Assembly (NCBI GenBank): GCA_029212415.1
Contig: JARGOF010000025.1
Coordinates: forward strand, 8,992-67,977
Direction: 5' to 3'
Length of the DNA stretch: 58,986 nucleotides
Source of the DNA: Rhizobiaceae bacterium
Lineage (GTDB): Bacteria; Pseudomonadota; Alphaproteobacteria; Rhizobiales; Rhizobiaceae
Numbering within the stretch: the first letter of the stretch is position 1; every line of letters starts with the position of its first letter. Of this stretch, positions 35,225-44,844 are shown piece after piece. Both the position numbers and the translations under genes were made by a program. The notes under the pieces are model-generated. The model did no database searches. It saw only the letters and a list, made by a program, of their open reading frames with translations, and was not told where the DNA came from.

Positions 35225-35953
35225 ATGAGTGAAACGAGTCCACATATCCTTGTCGTCGACGATCATCGCGATATCCGTGAGACCTTGGCGCGCTATCTCA
35301 TCAAGAATGGCATGAGAGCTTCCATGGCTGACAGCGCCGCCCAGGCGCGCAAGATGTTGAATGCCGCTTCCGTGGATCTCGTGGTTCTGGATGTTATGAT
35401 GCCCGGCGAAGATGGCCTGTCGCTTTGCCGCCATCTGGTTGAAAGCAATGGTGCGCCGGTGATCCTGCTGACGGCCATGGCGGAGGATACCGACCGCGTC
35501 GTCGGGCTCGAAATCGGTGCGGATGATTATGTGACAAAGCCATTCAATCCGCGCGAGTTGCTGGCGCGCATCCGGGCGGTATTGCGTCGCACGGCCCTTG
35601 TTTCCAAGGATCGCGACCCCGTTTCGAGCGAGAAGCTTGCCTTTGATGACTGGGTTCTGGATTTGTCACGTCGCCATCTTGTCGGCAAGGATGACGTCAT
35701 AACGCCGCTTTCGACGGGTGAATTCCAATTGCTGGTTGCCTTTTTGAAACGTCCCAAAATGGTTCTGTCGCGCGATCAGCTTCTTGATCTGACGTCAGGA
35801 AGGAGCCCAAATATTTTTGATCGCTCGATAGACAATCAGGTCAGCCGGCTGCGCCGCAAAATCGAAGGTGATGCCAAAAACCCGCATCTGATCAAAACCG
35901 TCTGGGGCGGCGGCTATACATTTACTGCAGATGTCAGGGACCCTGATCTATGA
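35225..35953 (+). CDS. OmpR-family response regulator
   Basis: The start at 35225 is preferred because the receiver domain begins right after (ETSPHILVVDDHRDIRET). The phosphoacceptor is the Asp of VVLDVMMPGEDG, and DDYVTKPFNPRELLARIR gives the conserved Lys. A winged-helix DNA-binding part follows: STGEFQLLVAFLKRPKMVL and SIDNQVSRLRRKIE...GGGYTF. It overlaps the kinase gene by four bases. The divergent EF-hand gene is a possible target. Confidence 0.92.
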   Translation: MSETSPHILVVDDHRDIRETLARYLIKNGMRASMADSAAQARKMLNAASVDLVVLDVMMPGEDGLSLCRHLVESNGAPVILLTAMAEDTDRVVGLEIGADDYVTKPFNPRELLARIRAVLRRTALVSKDRDPVSSEKLAFDDWVLDLSRRHLVGKDDVITPLSTGEFQLLVAFLKRPKMVLSRDQLLDLTSGRSPNIFDRSIDNQVSRLRRKIEGDAKNPHLIKTVWGGGYTFTADVRDPDL

Positions 35954-37407
35954 TGACCTGGCTGACAAATTGGAGAGGTGTTTCCTTGCTGCCGCGCAGT
36001 CTTGCCGGGCAGCTGATTGCCTTGATTCTGGGCGCCATTGTCATCTCGCAGGTGTTTACACTCTGGCTGTTTACCGATGAAAGACGGGCCGCTCTGCTGG
36101 AATTGACCGGTGGAACGGTCGTTTCGCGCACGGCGGCTCTTGTTGAGCTGCTGAATACAACGCCGGTGGATTTGCACGAACAGATCAGGCAGGCGGCATC
36201 CAGCCCGCTGCTCTATTACTGGATATCAGACAAGCCGGTGATCGATAACAGCGGTACCAATGCGGTTGATTTGCGTATCCGGCAACGGCTTTCGGCTGAA
36301 ATTGGCTCCGAGCGGGAAATTCGCACAGAAATAGGACGGAATATATCCGTACCGCGATATCATCGCACACAACGTTCGCAACGTGCGAACCGCCCGCCAC
36401 CGCGCGACGGTGCGGGTGTGAAAAGACGAGACAAAGGCAAACGCAATGTGCCGCTTGTGGTGGCCTTGTCGGTTCAACTCGACAGCGGTGGCTGGCTGAA
36501 TATGGCGGCCAGCCTGAACCTGCAGCGCAGCTCACTGCTGCGCCTGTTCTTTTCTGTCGCAATCATGGCCATCGCCGTCATTGTCATTATCGCATTCACA
36601 GTTCGACGGCTGACCCGGCCATTGCACACTCTGGCGCTGGCAGCCGATCAACTGGGTCGAGGCGGCAACGGAAACAGCATTGCGGAGGCCGGCCCACCGG
36701 AGGTCCGCAGTGCCATTCAGGCATTCAACACCATGCAGGAGCGGTTAACACGCTATGTTCAGGACCGCACGCGCATGCTCGCCGCCGTCAGTCATGACCT
36801 GCGCACGCCGATTACCTCTTTGAGGATTCGTGCCGAATTTATCGAGGATGAGGAAAATCGCAATCGGATCATCCTGACGCTGGATGAAATGCAGCGGATG
36901 GTGGAGGCAACGCTTTCCTTTGCCCGTGATGACGCCAAACGGGAAGCGCCAAGCCGCGTGGACCTGGGGGAATTCCTCGATGCGATTGTGACCGATTATC
37001 AGGACATGGGGCAGCAGGTCAGCCTTGTGCAGTCACAGCCGGTCAAAGCGGGCAATCGTATCATCGTCGCCCTGCATCCAATGTCGATGAAACGGGCACT
37101 GCGCAATCTTATCGACAATGGCGTTCGTTATGGCAATGAAGCGAAGGTTGGCTATTGGGCTGACGAAAAAACCGTGACCATCACCATCTCCGATACCGGA
37201 CCTGGCATTCCAGACGATGACATTGAGGGCGTTTTCGAGCCTTTCATTCGTCTGGAAACGTCGCGCAATGAAGACACCGGCGGTATTGGTTTGGGGCTGG
37301 CCATTGCGCGCTCGAATATTCACGCCCATGGCGGAACACTGACGCTGAAAAATGACAGTGAAAAGGGGCTGATTGCTACGGTCATCTTGCCACGCGAAGT
37401 GGTTTGA
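35950..37407 (+). CDS. Sensor histidine kinase (EnvZ type)
   Basis: The 485-residue kinase has two membrane helices (about residues 18-38, QLIALILGAIVISQVFTLWL; and 195-217, LFFSVAIMAIAVIVIIAFTV). Between them is a periplasmic sensor of about 155 residues with a very basic piece (RTQRSQRANRPPPRD...KRRDKGKRN). After the HAMP linker come the H-box (VSHDLRTPITSLR), N-box (LRNLIDNGVRYG), DTGPGIPDDDIEGVF and GIGLGLAIARSNIHAHGG. It phosphorylates the overlapping response regulator. Confidence 0.92.
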   Translation: MMTWLTNWRGVSLLPRSLAGQLIALILGAIVISQVFTLWLFTDERRAALLELTGGTVVSRTAALVELLNTTPVDLHEQIRQAASSPLLYYWISDKPVIDNSGTNAVDLRIRQRLSAEIGSEREIRTEIGRNISVPRYHRTQRSQRANRPPPRDGAGVKRRDKGKRNVPLVVALSVQLDSGGWLNMAASLNLQRSSLLRLFFSVAIMAIAVIVIIAFTVRRLTRPLHTLALAADQLGRGGNGNSIAEAGPPEVRSAIQAFNTMQERLTRYVQDRTRMLAAVSHDLRTPITSLRIRAEFIEDEENRNRIILTLDEMQRMVEATLSFARDDAKREAPSRVDLGEFLDAIVTDYQDMGQQVSLVQSQPVKAGNRIIVALHPMSMKRALRNLIDNGVRYGNEAKVGYWADEKTVTITISDTGPGIPDDDIEGVFEPFIRLETSRNEDTGGIGLGLAIARSNIHAHGGTLTLKNDSEKGLIATVILPREVV

Positions 37408-37613
37408 GACGCCTGGTAATCAACATATGCTCAGCTGCGCAGTGGCGCGGTTGAAAGCGTTTGCCTGTTGATAGGAGCGGTCAGCAAGGGCGACGTCATC
37501 GTCACGACAGGCCTGATATTGCATTCGTTCCGTAAAAGTCTATCTTTTGCAAATGCATCAACATACATATTGCCGGGCATATAAGGCCGTGTCGTTTCGG
37601 AGCCCGGACTGAG

Positions 37614-38432
37614 ATGAAATGCTATCTGATCAACCTCGACCGTTCTTCTGACCGACTGAAATGGTTTGCAGGCAATGCAGATGCGCTGGGTGTTGATCTG
37701 GTGCGTGTGGCAGCCATAGACGGTAGAACAATTCCACCTGCCGAAAAACACCATTTTTTAATGGCCGGCAGCGGTCGGTATGCAATGGGGTCCGGAGAGA
37801 TCGGTTGTTTTCTCAGCCACCGCGCTGCCTGGCTGGCCGTTTCCGCTGGCCCGGATCAATGGGCCTTTGTTGCCGAGGATGATGTCCATTTTTCCAGCAA
37901 TGCGAAAACATTGTTTGATAGGAGTGACTGGTTTCCACCCGATGCCGATATTGTCAAAGCAGAAACGCATGGCCAGAAAACGGAGGTAAGTATGGCCACG
38001 GCGGGGCATGTCGAGCGGTATCAATTGCGGTTGTTGCGCTCCCTACACGGAGGCAGTGGTGGGTATTTCGTCAACAGGAAAGCCGCCGGGCGATTGTTGG
38101 AATTGTCGCAAAATCGATGTGAGCCTGCTGATGAACTGCTGTTCAATCCGACTTTGGGAGTAGCGGACAGATTAAAAATCTATCAGCTCGATCCTGCGCC
38201 TTGCATTCAGGATTTTCTGCTGTCTGATCAGGCCGTGGGGTTTGAGAGTCTATTGGAACTGGATCGGGCAAAAAATGCCGATATTGACCCGGCACGCCGA
38301 AAATATCATGGTCTGCAAAAATTCAAAAGAGAGGGGTGGCGCGTGTTGAAAATCATTCGCCGATTGATACTTCGCCTGACAGGAGTATCTGTCTTCAAAG
38401 TCATTCCATTTGACACCGGCAATGGAAACTGA
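37614..38432 (+). CDS. GT25-family glycosyltransferase, subfamily A
   Basis: The 272-residue protein begins KCYLINLDRSSDRLKWF, contains GSGEIGCFLSHRAAW and QWAFVAEDDVHFS with the EDD metal motif of GT25 enzymes (LpsA/LgtF-like), and GGSGGYFVNRKAAGR for acceptor binding. Family members add hexoses to lipopolysaccharide. It resembles the product at 40569 more than the two minus-strand GT25 genes here. A few bases before it, transcription may start in the AT-rich gap after the kinase. Confidence 0.82.
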   Translation: MKCYLINLDRSSDRLKWFAGNADALGVDLVRVAAIDGRTIPPAEKHHFLMAGSGRYAMGSGEIGCFLSHRAAWLAVSAGPDQWAFVAEDDVHFSSNAKTLFDRSDWFPPDADIVKAETHGQKTEVSMATAGHVERYQLRLLRSLHGGSGGYFVNRKAAGRLLELSQNRCEPADELLFNPTLGVADRLKIYQLDPAPCIQDFLLSDQAVGFESLLELDRAKNADIDPARRKYHGLQKFKREGWRVLKIIRRLILRLTGVSVFKVIPFDTGNGN

Positions 38433-38446
38433 TCTCGCGGCTATTT

Positions 38447-39373
38447 ATGGGGGATGATGGATTGAAAACGGCTGCAAAGGCTGTCAACGAAGGAACGACG
38501 GGCAGGGACAAGGTGGTTGCCCATATTTTTGGTGGTCTGGGCAATCAGATGTTCCAATACGCCTGCGCGCGCGCAATCGCCTTGCGCAATGATGCTGACA
38601 TTGTTTTGGACCAGCGGGAATTTTTTGCCGGGGCAGGACAAAAACCCGGCTTGCACCACCTGAGTGTTGTTTCCACAGCACTGCCGGAGCGAAAGTTGCC
38701 GCCGAGAAAGACGCAGTGGATACGTTATCTGATCTGGCGAAATTTCAAACTGTCGCCCAGAATGGTCAGGCAACAGGGCAATCATTTCAACCCGGATATC
38801 ATGACAGTGGGCGGCAATCTATGGCTGCACGGTTACTGGCAATCCGAAAGATATTTTGCAGACTTTGAAGAACAGATCCGCTGCGAATTGTCGGTCAGGA
38901 CGCAACCAAGTGCCAAAAATGAACAATTGCTGGCAGAAATAGCGGGACTGCCAGCCGTATCGCTACACATTCGACGCGGTGATTATGTCAACAATCCGCA
39001 GGCCAATGCCGCTCACGGGATATGCACGCTGGAATATTATCGCAGTGCGGCCCTGTTGATATCCGAGCGCATGGCGGAAAAACCAATTTTCTATGTGTTT
39101 TCAGATGAACCCGAATGGGCAAGGACCAATCTTGATCTTCCATTTGAAATCCGGGTGATGGATCACAATGACGGCGACCACAATTATGAAGATCTGCGTC
39201 TGATGGCGGCCTGCAGGCACCATGTCATAGCCAACAGCACGTTCTCCTGGTGGGGCGCCTGGTTAAACCCCTCGCTTGAAAAAATCGTCATTGCACCAAA
39301 GCAATGGTTTGCCGATCCGTCGCTTAAAAACCCTGACATCCTGCCACCTTCATGGATTACATTGGACAAATAG
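38447..39373 (+). CDS. GT11-family fucosyltransferase-like protein (alpha-1,2 type)
   Basis: The 308-residue protein has the GT11 start HIFGGLGNQMFQYACARA, the donor motif LHIRRGDYVNNPQ, FYVFSDEPEWAR and VIANSTFSWWGAWL. GT11 enzymes move fucose or galactose onto surface glycans. The start may be a TTG at 38462, closer to GGGGGATG, rather than the ATG at 38447. It follows the GT25 gene by only 14 bases and belongs to the same operon. Confidence 0.85.
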   Translation: MGDDGLKTAAKAVNEGTTGRDKVVAHIFGGLGNQMFQYACARAIALRNDADIVLDQREFFAGAGQKPGLHHLSVVSTALPERKLPPRKTQWIRYLIWRNFKLSPRMVRQQGNHFNPDIMTVGGNLWLHGYWQSERYFADFEEQIRCELSVRTQPSAKNEQLLAEIAGLPAVSLHIRRGDYVNNPQANAAHGICTLEYYRSAALLISERMAEKPIFYVFSDEPEWARTNLDLPFEIRVMDHNDGDHNYEDLRLMAACRHHVIANSTFSWWGAWLNPSLEKIVIAPKQWFADPSLKNPDILPPSWITLDK

Positions 39374-39388
39374 AATCCGCTGCCAAAT

Positions 39389-40246
39389 TCAACGCAGGTC
39401 CGGTGGCTCGTAGAGTTGTTCCGCGCGGTCGTAAACTGTTCCAAAAAATTTTATTCTGAGAGATACAGACCTGTTGGTCTTCTGCCGTATGAGCTGCGTC
39501 AGGCGAGTCCGGGCGCTTAAAAAGGGGCGTTTGATTTCTCGCAATAATTTGCTCAGCTGCAACGTCCAGGCCCGGGAGGGAACAGGCAATGATTTCGCAA
39601 TTCCGGATTCGGTAACAGGAATCTGGCTAACATATTTCTCATAGATCAACTCCTGGATCACTGGCGCAGGATTCATCTGATATATTATCAATGCGCGGCA
39701 GGATTTTTCACGAAAATCAAAAAGGGCACTGTCAATTGTTGAGCGCAACAATGCGGGGTTATCGAGCAAAAACCGGGCAGCACGCTTTGATATGATGTAA
39801 GCCCCACTTCCATGATGCAGAGACAGCAGCCTGTGAAGGTCAAATCGTTCGGTCACCATGATTTTATCCATGCTGATTTCGGTCTTCCAGAATGTCGTTT
39901 CTAGTCGGACGATGTCTGCATCGTCCGGTATCCAGTCAGAACTGGTAAGAAGGCCGCTCAATTCGTTCGACAAGAATACGTCGTCTTCGAACACCGCTGC
40001 GAATTCCTCCCCCGAATCGAGAAATCCTTGCCATGTTTTCAAGTGACTTAGAAAACAACCGATTTCACCATAGTTCCAACGGCGTGTGTTTCGTGTCTTG
40101 ACGAAACGTTCAACCTCTTTTTGCGGCAATGAGTGACCATCAATGGCATGGATCAATGAATAATCCAGATCAATTGCTTGAAAGCGTGCCGCCATGCGCT
40201 CAAGGCGAAGCGGGCTCCGATCCAGGTTGATGAGAAAGGATTTCAA
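39389..40246 (-). CDS. GT25-family glycosyltransferase, subfamily B
   Basis: Homology with the other GT25 genes places the start at TTG 40246 (LKSFLINLDRSPLRLERM); the ATG-type codon at 40360 lies far upstream in an AT-rich leader and is unlikely. It has RRWNYGEIGCFLSHLKTWQG and FAAVFEDDVFLS with the EDD motif, and IHAIDGHSLPQKE. It is convergent with the GT11 gene, with a gap of 15 bases. It closely matches the product at 41417. Confidence 0.78.
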   Translation of the reverse strand: MKSFLINLDRSPLRLERMAARFQAIDLDYSLIHAIDGHSLPQKEVERFVKTRNTRRWNYGEIGCFLSHLKTWQGFLDSGEEFAAVFEDDVFLSNELSGLLTSSDWIPDDADIVRLETTFWKTEISMDKIMVTERFDLHRLLSLHHGSGAYIISKRAARFLLDNPALLRSTIDSALFDFREKSCRALIIYQMNPAPVIQELIYEKYVSQIPVTESGIAKSLPVPSRAWTLQLSKLLREIKRPFLSARTRLTQLIRQKTNRSVSLRIKFFGTVYDRAEQLYEPPDLR

Positions 40247-40568
40247 TTGCCGGCACGTTTGTTTATGTAAAAACACATAGAATTTTATGTATATGACGGA
40301 TTGATCATGCACAAGAATATTGATAGAAAAAACGAATTCGGAAAAAGTAAAATGGCCCATTTATGCAGATAAATTGGGTTGCAGAAATCTTCTTGACTGA
40401 TTATGTCCCTGAATAGAAATCAAAAAAAATTTTGATTTTATATCTTGGGATGTTGATCGTATCGGTCGCTTTGTAACGGAAACGTCAAGAGCTGCATGTT
40501 GTTGCATATTTGGGTAACAAGCAGTTGATGTACCCGATCATGGGCACCCGGTATTGGTCTGATATTCA
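40247..40568. other. AT-rich divergent promoter gap
   Basis: This stretch is markedly richer in A and T than the surroundings (for example TCAAAAAAAATTTTG near 40427-40437). No gene is visible. It lies between divergent GT25 genes and likely carries their promoters; the base composition suggests recent acquisition of the cluster. Confidence 0.5.
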
Positions 40569-41429
40569 ATGAAGTGCTATCTCATCAACCTTGATCGTTC
40601 CCCGGAGCGCTACAATTGGTTTCTCGAATCCACCGCCAAACTGAATTTAGATATTATCCGCGTGGTTGCTATTGATGGTAACAGACTGCCCGCGAGCGAA
40701 ATCGCAAGTCTGCAAAGCCTACGCAGTGGGTATTTTGATGTTGCGAAGGGTGAAATCGGTTGCTTTTTAAGCCATCGGAATGTTTGGCAATTCATCTCGG
40801 ATGGGGATGAAGAATGGAGCTTTGTTGCCGAAGATGACATTCACTTTTCTGGTGGATGTGGAAAGTTTTTCGACAACGACAATTGGTTGCCAACTGATGC
40901 GGACTTGGTGAAGGCCGAAACAACGCTGAAAGTCGTTGATATATCTTATATCAAAAAAGTGCGCGTATTCGGGAGGGGTGTTGGTCGCCTGAATAGCCAT
41001 CATGGTGGTTCAGGCGGGTATTTTCTGAGCAAGAAGACAGCTAAACGACTGCTGAAAATGACTGAGTTTATGTGTGATCCAGTTGATCAGGTGCTTTTCA
41101 ACCCGGAGTTGGGAGTTTCCAACGGGTTGAACACTTACCAGATTGACCCAGCCTTATGCATTCAGGATAGCATGATCAAAGGTTCCAGTCACTTTCGGGG
41201 TCTTGAAAGCCTGCTGGATGAAGAAAGAGAGGGTCATCTGCATTCCAAAGTGCGAATGCGCGGATTTGCCAAAATATGGCGGGAAATCCTGCGGCTATTC
41301 AGGAAAGCGCGCAATTTCATCAGGGTATATATAATTAATCTGTCGGTGAGCAAAACAGTCTACTGCCCTCTGCAGGAGCAACAGGATATTGAAAGCAACA
41401 ATGATCGTGAACAGCACTACGGTCGATAG
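40569..41429 (+). CDS. GT25-family glycosyltransferase, subfamily A
   Basis: The 286-residue protein begins KCYLINLDRSPERYNWF and carries AKGEIGCFLSHRNVWQF, WSFVAEDDIHFS (EDD motif), HHGGSGGYFLSKKTAKR and FNPELGVSNGLNTYQIDPA. It pairs with the product at 37614 as a duplicate. The last 13 bases overlap the 3' end of the convergent GT25 gene at 41417. It has a hydrophobic C-terminal piece (NFIRVYIINLSV), possibly for membrane association. Confidence 0.82.
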   Translation: MKCYLINLDRSPERYNWFLESTAKLNLDIIRVVAIDGNRLPASEIASLQSLRSGYFDVAKGEIGCFLSHRNVWQFISDGDEEWSFVAEDDIHFSGGCGKFFDNDNWLPTDADLVKAETTLKVVDISYIKKVRVFGRGVGRLNSHHGGSGGYFLSKKTAKRLLKMTEFMCDPVDQVLFNPELGVSNGLNTYQIDPALCIQDSMIKGSSHFRGLESLLDEEREGHLHSKVRMRGFAKIWREILRLFRKARNFIRVYIINLSVSKTVYCPLQEQQDIESNNDREQHYGR

Positions 41430-42262
41430 ATTTTCTCCGCATTGTTCTCGACCCTTCCGTAGAAATCGATTTTGCCGACCACTGAAAGCTTCTTGTTCTC
41501 ACGCGCCTTTTGCTGAAATCCATCTTTGAATTTCCGGTAGGGGCGTTTGATCTCGCGCCAGAGCTTACGCAACTTCAGTGGCCACTCCGGTGTCGGCACC
41601 CAATCAGATTTGAAAATCTGCGATTGCGCATCATAGGTCGGTTGAAAATGCAATCTGTAGACAGTTTCCTGCAAAACCGGTGCTGGATTTATCTGGTAGA
41701 TTTTAAGGCTTCGACAGGATTTTTCCTGAAAGTCAAACATGGCGCTATCAATGGTTGTGCGCAAAAGGTCATTGTTGTCCAGCAGCCACTTGGCAGCGCG
41801 TGCTGACAGAATATAGGCACCCGCTCCATGGTGCAGTGATAGCAGCCTGTGGAGGCCAAGTTTACCCGACAATTTTGTCCTTTCAGCGCCGATCTCGGTT
41901 TTCCAGAATGTCGTTTCCAGACGAACGATGTCCGCATCTTCCGGTATCCAGCCAGACCCGGCAAGCAGACTTGTCAATTCTGCAGACATGAAAGCATCAT
42001 CTTCGAATATTGCTGCAAAATCTTCACCGGATTCGACAAAGATCTGCCAGGTTTTGAGATGGCTGAGAAAACAGCCGATTTCACCATAGTTCCATCGTCG
42101 AGAGCGGCGGTCTTTTAGGAATATTTTTACGTCTCTTTCTGAAAGGTTGCATCCGTCTATCGCCGACACGCGAAAATAATCCATGCCGATTGCATGAAAA
42201 CGCTCCCGCATGCGTGCAAGACGATCCCCGCTTCGATCAAGATTTATCAGGTAGCATTTCAT
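41417..42262 (-). CDS. GT25-family glycosyltransferase, subfamily B
   Basis: The start is ATG 42262, which opens with KCYLINLDRSGDRLARMRE as in its relatives. Motifs are RRWNYGEIGCFLSHLKTWQI, FAAIFEDDAFMSAEL and HHGAGAYILSARAAKWLL. It duplicates the product of 39389, keeping the same convergent partner arrangement. Its stop lies inside the end of the neighbouring gene on the other strand. The Lys/Arg-rich C-terminus (LRKLWREIKRPYRKFKDG) may bind membrane. Confidence 0.82.
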   Translation of the reverse strand: MKCYLINLDRSGDRLARMRERFHAIGMDYFRVSAIDGCNLSERDVKIFLKDRRSRRWNYGEIGCFLSHLKTWQIFVESGEDFAAIFEDDAFMSAELTSLLAGSGWIPEDADIVRLETTFWKTEIGAERTKLSGKLGLHRLLSLHHGAGAYILSARAAKWLLDNNDLLRTTIDSAMFDFQEKSCRSLKIYQINPAPVLQETVYRLHFQPTYDAQSQIFKSDWVPTPEWPLKLRKLWREIKRPYRKFKDGFQQKARENKKLSVVGKIDFYGRVENNAEKIYRP

Positions 42263-42652
42263 CAGGAGTAATATTATCCATTGAATACATATAGTTATAA
42301 AGTATATTTTCTGAGCACATTCGGCAAGCCCAACCAGAGCGCAGCGATGACCAACCTTTGGTCTTTCCAACGCGGCCTGGACAGGGGCGTAAATCACAAG
42401 TCTTGCAGTTGTTGATTATTAATCCGTAAATGGCGACGTGAGGCCTGCTCAGCCACGATGATTTCACCTCAAGACTAAGGTGTCTTGCATCAAAGGAGGG
42501 TCTAATTCGCGTTCGAAAGCGAATTGGCTTTTGTTGCGTGCGCAGTCAGATATCCGCAAACAGGCCGGCGCCCATTGCAGATTTACACATTGAAGCAGAT
42601 GCTGCAGATGCGGATTGTGTGTCCGCCCTTATTGGGCGCAGTCACACGGATT
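42263..42652. other. Intergenic region between GT25 and fpr
   Basis: No gene is convincing here. AATTCGC (42504-42510) is mirrored by GCGAATT (42519-42525), followed by GGCTTTTG, a weak terminator-like hairpin on the plus strand. The region marks the right border of the glycan cluster. Confidence 0.4.
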
Positions 42653-43426
42653 TCACTTTTCGACGAAGGCCTTTTCAATCAGGAAGCTGCCGAGATTGGC
42701 CCGCGTTCCCTCGGTGAAGCCGCGCCCTTCAAAAAAGAGGCGTGTGTCTTCCAGCATTTGCGGACCGCCGCACAGGATGGCACGATCGTCGTCCTGTTTG
42801 ATCTGCGGCAAACCGATATCATCAAACAGTTTTCCACTTTCCATCAACTCTGTGATGCGCCCGTTGTGGCGGAACGGTTCGCGCGTCACTGTGGGGTAAT
42901 AGATCAGTTTTTCACTGGCAAGCGCACCGAGGTATTCATGGGCGGGGAGTTCGTTGGATATGTAATCCTGATAGGCAAGATCCTTGATGAAACGGACGCC
43001 GTGGACCAGGACGATCTTTTCAAAGCGCTCATAAACATCCGGATCCTTGATCAGGCTGAGAAACGGTGCCAGACCGGTGCCGGTTCCCAGAAGATAGAGG
43101 TTTTTCCCCGGTAGGAGATTGTCGGTCACCAGCGTGCCGGTCGGCTTTGTGCCGATCAGAACGGATTCACCTTTTTGCAGATGCTGCAATTTGGATGTCA
43201 GCGGACCGTTCGGCACTTTTATGCTGAAAAACTCAAGTGTATCTTCATGATTTGAGCTCGCCATGGAATAGGCGCGCAACAGCGGACGGCCATCCACTTC
43301 AAGTCCAACCATGGTAAATTCACCATTGCGGAACCGAAAGCCTGCATTGCGAGTGGTCTTGAAGCTGAACAGGGTATCATTCCAATGGTGGACCGACAGG
43401 ACTGTTTCTTCATTGAGATTTTTCAT
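42653..43426 (-). CDS. fpr: Ferredoxin--NADP+ reductase
   Basis: The start at 43426 has GGGAG eight bases ahead and begins KNLNEETVLSVHHWNDTLFS. FAD-binding is shown by RAYSMASSN (RxYS motif), NADP binding by GTGTGLAPFLSLI, and the C-terminus has AILCGGPQMLED and GSFLIEKAFVEK. The 257-residue size fits the bacterial FPR type that supplies electrons to ferredoxin or flavodoxin during oxidative stress. Confidence 0.95.
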   Translation of the reverse strand: MKNLNEETVLSVHHWNDTLFSFKTTRNAGFRFRNGEFTMVGLEVDGRPLLRAYSMASSNHEDTLEFFSIKVPNGPLTSKLQHLQKGESVLIGTKPTGTLVTDNLLPGKNLYLLGTGTGLAPFLSLIKDPDVYERFEKIVLVHGVRFIKDLAYQDYISNELPAHEYLGALASEKLIYYPTVTREPFRHNGRITELMESGKLFDDIGLPQIKQDDDRAILCGGPQMLEDTRLFFEGRGFTEGTRANLGSFLIEKAFVEK

Positions 43427-43670
43427 AATGGCTCCCGGGCAAGGAATGGTGCTTTGTGAAAGCTGTCTGGCTGGCTGGGTTTTCCGCAAGCCGCCAAAAT
43501 CATGCCGGTCTGGATGCCGGAATGATCGATGGCGGTTCCCACGTTTGAAAACCCGCTTGCGGGTGGAATTCATGGACGACAGCGCCATAAGCCAATGTGT
43601 GCTGCATGTCTATACGTTGGCGTTATTTTTGCACCATGTTGGCCGGTGCAATGGCCGGTCATGTCCGAGC

Positions 43671-44654
43671 TTATTGATTGCTTAACAACAGATTGTAACG
43701 CTCCAGTCCGATGTTGGAGCCGCAGGCAAGAAGGCAAGCCCTTTTGCCCCGGATTTCATCGTGCAAAGGCCCCATCGCAGCCGCCAGTGCAGCGGCGCAA
43801 GCCGGTTCGACCATGAGTTTCAAGTGGTCGCGCATAAAGCCCATGGCCTCCAGCATAGCAGTGTCTTCAATGCGAATGACCCGCTTTACAAATTTCTGTG
43901 CGATGGCAAAGGAATAGGGCAGGGCCGCAGGCGATCCAAGGCTGTCGGCGATGGTGTTCACTTTGCCTATGCGCACGGGCTCACCCTTCTCGAGGCTTTG
44001 GAACAGACTGTCGGCGCCAAACGGTTCAACACCGATGATTTCGCAGGCGGGTCTTGCCTGTTTGATCGCCGCAGAAATGCCGCTGATCAGTCCGCCGCCG
44101 CCCACCGCAACAACCATGACATCCAGATCAGGCAGCGCTTTGAGAATTTCCGTGCCGCAGGTGGCTGCACCAAGCGTCATGTGCTCCCCTTCGAAAGGAT
44201 GCATCATGGTGAGACCATCGTTGGCGGCCTTTGAGTTCATCAGATCAAAGGCCGAGGCAATGTCATCGACCAGCAGAACCGATGAACCAAATGCCTTGCA
44301 GCCCTCGATCCGCAGAGGGTCCGTAGCCCGAGGCATGATGATTGTCGCCGCCACACCCAACTTCTGGGCAGCCCATGAAACAGCAAGCGCATGGTTGCCA
44401 CCGCTGGCCGCGATAACGCCCGCGGCACGCTGCGTGGCATCAAGCCGGTCCATCCCCAACAGATTGCCGCGCGCCTTGAAAGAACCGGCGCGCTGAAACA
44501 GCTCAAGTTTCATCGAGACGTGTTGACCCAGCAAATCAACAATCGGGTCGTGGCTGAGGTTCAGGACGGGAGTCGCGACAATGCGTCCATCAAGCGTCTC
44601 GCTGGCTTCTCTTATCTGTTGGAGTGATGGTAAGTTTTTTGACATATCTGTCAT
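43671..44654 (-). CDS. PLP-dependent serine/threonine dehydratase
   Basis: The 327-residue enzyme has FQRAGSFKARGNLLGM with the Schiff-base Lys, ASGGNHALAVSWAA for substrate, VVAVGGGGLISGISAAI for phosphate binding, and VEPACAAALAA near the C-terminus. There is no ACT regulatory domain, so it is the short catabolic or racemase-like form (TdcB type). It deaminates threonine or serine to the 2-oxo acid. It is on the minus strand upstream of fpr with a gap of about 245 bases. Confidence 0.88.
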   Translation of the reverse strand: MTDMSKNLPSLQQIREASETLDGRIVATPVLNLSHDPIVDLLGQHVSMKLELFQRAGSFKARGNLLGMDRLDATQRAAGVIAASGGNHALAVSWAAQKLGVAATIIMPRATDPLRIEGCKAFGSSVLLVDDIASAFDLMNSKAANDGLTMMHPFEGEHMTLGAATCGTEILKALPDLDVMVVAVGGGGLISGISAAIKQARPACEIIGVEPFGADSLFQSLEKGEPVRIGKVNTIADSLGSPAALPYSFAIAQKFVKRVIRIEDTAMLEAMGFMRDHLKLMVEPACAAALAAAMGPLHDEIRGKRACLLACGSNIGLERYNLLLSNQ

Positions 44655-44844
44655 CGCCCGCGACCCTGTATGGATGTCATCGAAAACCCGTAGAGCGGCA
44701 TAAGTTCAATAACAAGTCTGAAAACCGTTCTTCATGAAATTGATTGCGCCTTGGTCGGGATGTGTTGCACGATCAGCACCTGGGTGTTTTGAATGCAGAA
44801 GGCGCTTTCTTTCCACCACACCACACCACATCAAAGGACCTAAT

